A stretch of 64,000 nucleotides of DNA from Alkanindiges illinoisensis (GTDB lineage: Bacteria > Pseudomonadota > Gammaproteobacteria > Pseudomonadales > Moraxellaceae), in assembly GCF_004377485.1 (NCBI RefSeq), contig NZ_SNTY01000010.1, positions 18,471-82,470 of the forward strand. Direction: 5' to 3'. The position numbers were made by a program, and so were the translations under genes. Each line of letters opens with the position of its first letter. Within the stretch, counting starts at the first letter, position 1. This document shows, in pieces, positions 60,956 to 64,000 of the stretch. Below the pieces are notes generated by a model, which had not been told where the DNA came from, made no database searches, and saw nothing but the letters and a program-made list of their open reading frames with translations.

Positions 60956-63718
60956 ATGTTTAATCGTGGCTCTGAATGGGGACGTTGGGATTTACATGTG
61001 CATACTAAAGGTACAGCTAAGAATGATCAGTTTGGTAATATTACTTTTGACGAATACTGTATCGAGCTTTTTAGAAGAGCAATCCAAAATAATATCAGAG
61101 CTATCGGTATAACTGATTACTTTAGTATCGATAATTTTAAGAAGGTTTTGTATTTCCAAAAAGAAATTAACAATCGAACCGAATTTAGCTCCGAAGAAAA
61201 ACTATTAATTTCTAAGATTTTTATTCTCCCTAATGTTGAATTACGCACTACACCAAGTACTAATGAAGGGTCTGCTATTAATTTTCATCTTATAATAGAT
61301 CCTACAGCAATTGATGAATATGAACAGCGTTTTACTGACCATCTAATATTTACAGCATCAGGATCTGAAAAATATAAACTTAGTCGTTATGATTTAGCCA
61401 AACTCGGTAGGAATGTTACAGGAGATGCAACCTTAGAGGAAGAAGTTGCAATAAGAAAAGGGATTTCTTCTTTCGTATTAAATCCTTCGGATATTATTAA
61501 TGCCTTTAATGAATATCCTTCCTTCCGTGATCACTGCATTGTGGCTGTAGCTAATTCAAATACTGATGGAGCTTCAGCATTTCAGGGACACGAAAGATTT
61601 CTATATAACCAAGAAGGTGCAACACTTAAAGTTCTGAGAGAATCACTTTATAAAGTATCGGATGCGATTTTTTCTGCTATAGATACAGATTTCTTTTTAG
61701 GGAAAAAAGCGACCGATCAAGCTGCTCATATTCGGCTTTATGGAAGTTTCAAACCTTGTATTCATGGCAGTGATGCTCATAGTTTAGATAAACTTTTTAG
61801 TCCAAAAGGAAATAGATATTGTTGGATTAAAGCAGAGCCGACTTTCGAAGGTTTAAAACAAATTTTACATGAACCAGAAAGTCGCGTTTACATAGGCCCA
61901 ATTAAACCCGAGCTTAAAAATGATTATGAGGTCATTGACCACATCACCTTAAAGAGTGACGATGTCTTCAACGAAGTTATTTATTTCAACCCAAACCTAA
62001 CATCCATTATTGGTGGCCGCTCTTCAGGAAAATCAACTTTACTTCAGTGTCTTGCAAAAAAGCTTCAGCCTACGGCGTTAGATGGTGATCCTAGCCATAT
62101 CAATGGGTTGTGCCAAAATCTTAAAATCATTTGGAAAGATGGAAAAGAAGATGATTCACGTCAAATAGAGTATTTTTATCAAGGTCATATGTATAATAAG
62201 TCAAAAGATGAAGGTATTGAAGAAATCGTTCATAAACTTTTATTACAACAGAAACCTGATTTGTTTGATGTATTCGAACGAGAAAAATCTGCCTCAAAAC
62301 TTAAGATTGCTGGAGAACTATCTACTTATTTTTCAACAAAAGAACAAATTGAGCAGAAAAAAAATTCCCTGCTTTCTATGGGAAAAATAGAAGATATAAA
62401 TGCTCAAATCCAAGCTTTATCTGAACAAATAAATACATACCAGACAGGAGATATTACTGAACAAGAATTGAAAAATCATGATTTACAAAAAAAAGGAATA
62501 GCATCTATCAAGAGTGAAGTAGAACAGATTGATAGCTTAATCGGCTACTTAGAGAAAATACAAATCAATGAGTTTGTGACTATTCACAATCCTTTTATTG
62601 ATTTTCGTGCTTACCCAATAATTTCGAAAAATGTTGAACAATCAATAAGTGCCATTAGAAATTTTGCCGTAGCTCAATTAAAAGCATTAGCTGAAGAAGC
62701 GCATATGCTTTTACTGCAAAAGCGATCAAACGCAGTTAAGGCATGTGAAGAAGTTCAGTCTGATGCTCAATTTATTAAGGTTTCGCAGTTTTTATCTCAC
62801 TCTGAAAACTTAAAGCCGATTTTGGAGCAGAAACAACTAGAAGAGGCAAAAGCTAAACGTATAGCTCAAATGCAAGATGAAATAGCCCATTTAGAGCAAT
62901 CAAATACGGTTCTCCTTACGTCAGTTCGTAATGAATGGACGTCTATACTTGACTCATATGACAATGTGATCAAAGAAATGGATTCCCTTAATGTCAATCA
63001 AGACTTAATAATTACCTCAAGCAAAGTATTTGAAGTTGACTCCTATCAGACTTGGATTAAAGGAAACATTAACCAGCAAGGTGAAAAGCCTCAAAACTAC
63101 ACAAATAGAGTAGTCACCTCAGGCCAGGAGCTTTTAAGCCTCTTTGATGAGATAACGCAAAGTATAGCTGATACGTCAATCAAACTTAAACAGGGCGCTA
63201 CTTTAGAAAAACTCACAAAAGAGTTCTTTGATAATGCTTGGTTTAAATTTAAACACGATGTTATTTATGATGGCGACAATTACAAAGCAATGTCTCAAGG
63301 AAAAAAAGCCTTTGTGGTTCTTAAAATGACACTTGAGTGTAGTGATAGTAAATGTCCAATTATCATTGATCAGCCTGAGGATGATCTCGATAATAGAGCT
63401 ATATTTGCTGAACTTGTAAAATACCTAAAAGAGAAGAAAACTCAACGCCAAATCATTTTGGTAACGCATAATGCGAATGTGGTTGTAAATGCTGATAGTG
63501 AGTTAGTCATTGTTGCTAATCAACACGGTTCTCATAGTCCTAACAATCACGATAAAAAGTTCCAATATAAATATGGAAGTATTGAATGTTTATTAAGAGA
63601 TAAGGATACTAATGCATCTACTTTAGATAAAAAAAGAATCAAAGACCATATCTGTGAAATACTAGAAGGTGGTAATAAAGCATTTAAACTTAGAGAAAGA
63701 AAATATAATATCGCTTAG
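60956..63718 (+). CDS. PHP-domain protein with AAA-like ATPase (TrlF-type)
   Basis: A 920-residue AT-rich gene, start chosen at 60956 after AAAGGGGA. The N-terminal PHP metallo-domain begins MFNRGSEWGRWDLHVHTKGT (H14, H16), with 'AIGITDYFSIDN', 'NVELRTTP' and 'GSDAHSLDKLF' (about 270). A Walker A motif S-I-I-G-G-R-S-S-G-K-S-T lies at about 350, then a coiled-coil region (about 480-700) and an ABC/SMC-type Walker B ('CPIIIDQPEDDLDNRAIFAE', about 800) and switch region 'ILVTHNANV'. This fits the group NCBI names TrlF-family AAA-like ATPase. Such PHP plus SMC-like fusions are candidates for nuclease-type defence. Confidence 0.85.
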   Translation: MFNRGSEWGRWDLHVHTKGTAKNDQFGNITFDEYCIELFRRAIQNNIRAIGITDYFSIDNFKKVLYFQKEINNRTEFSSEEKLLISKIFILPNVELRTTPSTNEGSAINFHLIIDPTAIDEYEQRFTDHLIFTASGSEKYKLSRYDLAKLGRNVTGDATLEEEVAIRKGISSFVLNPSDIINAFNEYPSFRDHCIVAVANSNTDGASAFQGHERFLYNQEGATLKVLRESLYKVSDAIFSAIDTDFFLGKKATDQAAHIRLYGSFKPCIHGSDAHSLDKLFSPKGNRYCWIKAEPTFEGLKQILHEPESRVYIGPIKPELKNDYEVIDHITLKSDDVFNEVIYFNPNLTSIIGGRSSGKSTLLQCLAKKLQPTALDGDPSHINGLCQNLKIIWKDGKEDDSRQIEYFYQGHMYNKSKDEGIEEIVHKLLLQQKPDLFDVFEREKSASKLKIAGELSTYFSTKEQIEQKKNSLLSMGKIEDINAQIQALSEQINTYQTGDITEQELKNHDLQKKGIASIKSEVEQIDSLIGYLEKIQINEFVTIHNPFIDFRAYPIISKNVEQSISAIRNFAVAQLKALAEEAHMLLLQKRSNAVKACEEVQSDAQFIKVSQFLSHSENLKPILEQKQLEEAKAKRIAQMQDEIAHLEQSNTVLLTSVRNEWTSILDSYDNVIKEMDSLNVNQDLIITSSKVFEVDSYQTWIKGNINQQGEKPQNYTNRVVTSGQELLSLFDEITQSIADTSIKLKQGATLEKLTKEFFDNAWFKFKHDVIYDGDNYKAMSQGKKAFVVLKMTLECSDSKCPIIIDQPEDDLDNRAIFAELVKYLKEKKTQRQIILVTHNANVVVNADSELVIVANQHGSHSPNNHDKKFQYKYGSIECLLRDKDTNASTLDKKRIKDHICEILEGGNKAFKLRERKYNIA

Positions 63719-63973
63719 TTTAAGCTAAAGGTATAATTCATCATCATCAGCAGCATTTCAAAGTAAAGGTTGAGAAATTCTTTTAAAATAATATTGTTCA
63801 GAAAATGAAAGCTAGTATCCTAGCTGAAGAGATGCCTGTAATTAGCGAGCTTTTTATAGACTATATTTTCAACTGTATTAGTTCCGATCTGATCGGACAA
63901 AGATCTTGAAAAAGAGAAAGTTACCCGTTTAGATAAAGGTGTCGAATCTTAATCAAACAAAGGTAACTTTCTG
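63719..63973. other. Region between the PHP-ATPase gene and the partial transposase
   Basis: About 255 AT-rich bases without a gene. CCGATCTGATCGG (63884-63896) is a short palindrome. The 11-bp perfect inverted repeat AGAAAGTTACC (63915-63925) and GGTAACTTTCT (63962-63972) flanks TGTCGAATC (from about 63940), a possible left end of the insertion sequence; the right repeat arm abuts the transposase start. Confidence 0.4.
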
Positions 63974-64000
63974 ATGTTGTATACTACCAATCAAATCATC
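63974..64000 (+). mobile_element. Start of a probable transposase (IS481-like), partial
   Basis: Only nine codons are visible (MLYTTNQII) before the window ends. This N-terminus is like that of IS481-family transposases (M-x-x-T-T-N-x-I-I-K-H-K...). The inverted repeat just upstream supports an insertion-sequence end. The remainder lies outside the window. Confidence 0.35.

Noticed and set aside
1..64000. tRNA, rRNA or CRISPR arrays
   Set aside because: No tRNA T-arm/anticodon-stem patterns with CCA ends, no rRNA-like stretches and no evenly spaced direct repeats were found by reading; a tRNAscan or CRISPR search would be the decisive check.

Overview
The window is a stretch of gammaproteobacterial chromosome of roughly mid-40s percent GC, most likely from the family Moraxellaceae and close to Acinetobacter. 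The strongest clue is a BfmR-type response regulator and its BfmS-type sensor, whose sequence is very like the Acinetobacter pair. Class I FumA, AcnD/PrpF, YgfZ, the tandem OmpA proteins and several small conserved proteins fit the same family. No rRNA, tRNA or CRISPR array was found.

Layout. 0-10 kb: the tail of a YihY/BrkB-like membrane protein, a Nudix hydrolase, fumA, envelope lipoproteins, an acyltransferase and a membrane protein, then minCDE. 10-16 kb: an outer-membrane barrel gene, infC and thrS (minus strand), an acyl-CoA synthetase and a broken marC. 16-24 kb: a GNAT, an alkyltransferase-like protein coupled to a YdjM-like membrane protein, prpF, an Ada-like repair regulator, two pseudouridine synthases and a VOC protein. 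24.6-26.5 kb: an AT-rich three-gene cassette of unknown function (membrane protein, cupin-like protein, frameshifted PH-like protein) sitting just past the acnD terminator. 26.6-41 kb: acnD, ygfZ, a frameshifted phosphatase, two DNA glycosylases, a DMT exporter, mscL, typA, rsmC, a LysP-like permease and rtcB. 41-52 kb: tandem OmpA genes (one decayed), a pseudopilin, a thiolase, tcdA-tatD-lipoprotein and prfC. 52-64 kb: bfmRS, the ribonucleotide reductase genes nrdA and nrdB with small genes between them, a large AT-rich PHP-ATPase gene, and the left edge of a probable insertion sequence.

Regulation that can be read from the sequence: an mRNA hairpin before thrS that mimics a tRNA-Thr(GGU) anticodon arm; a rare AUU start for infC; five DnaA-box-like 9-mers in helical phase followed by two NrdR boxes before nrdA; a terminator/antiterminator-like leader with a 12-residue ORF before rtcB; and a terminator between bfmR and bfmS.

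The window also shows active gene decay. marC carries a 7-bp tandem duplication plus a Trp-to-stop change, an ompA paralogue has a Trp-to-stop change, a frameshift and a further stop, and a LMW phosphatase gene and a PH-like gene each have single-base homopolymer shifts that could also be assembly errors. The best candidates for undescribed biology are the 24.6-26.5 kb cassette, the PHP-ATPase next to the IS edge, the thrS operator and the nrdA control region.
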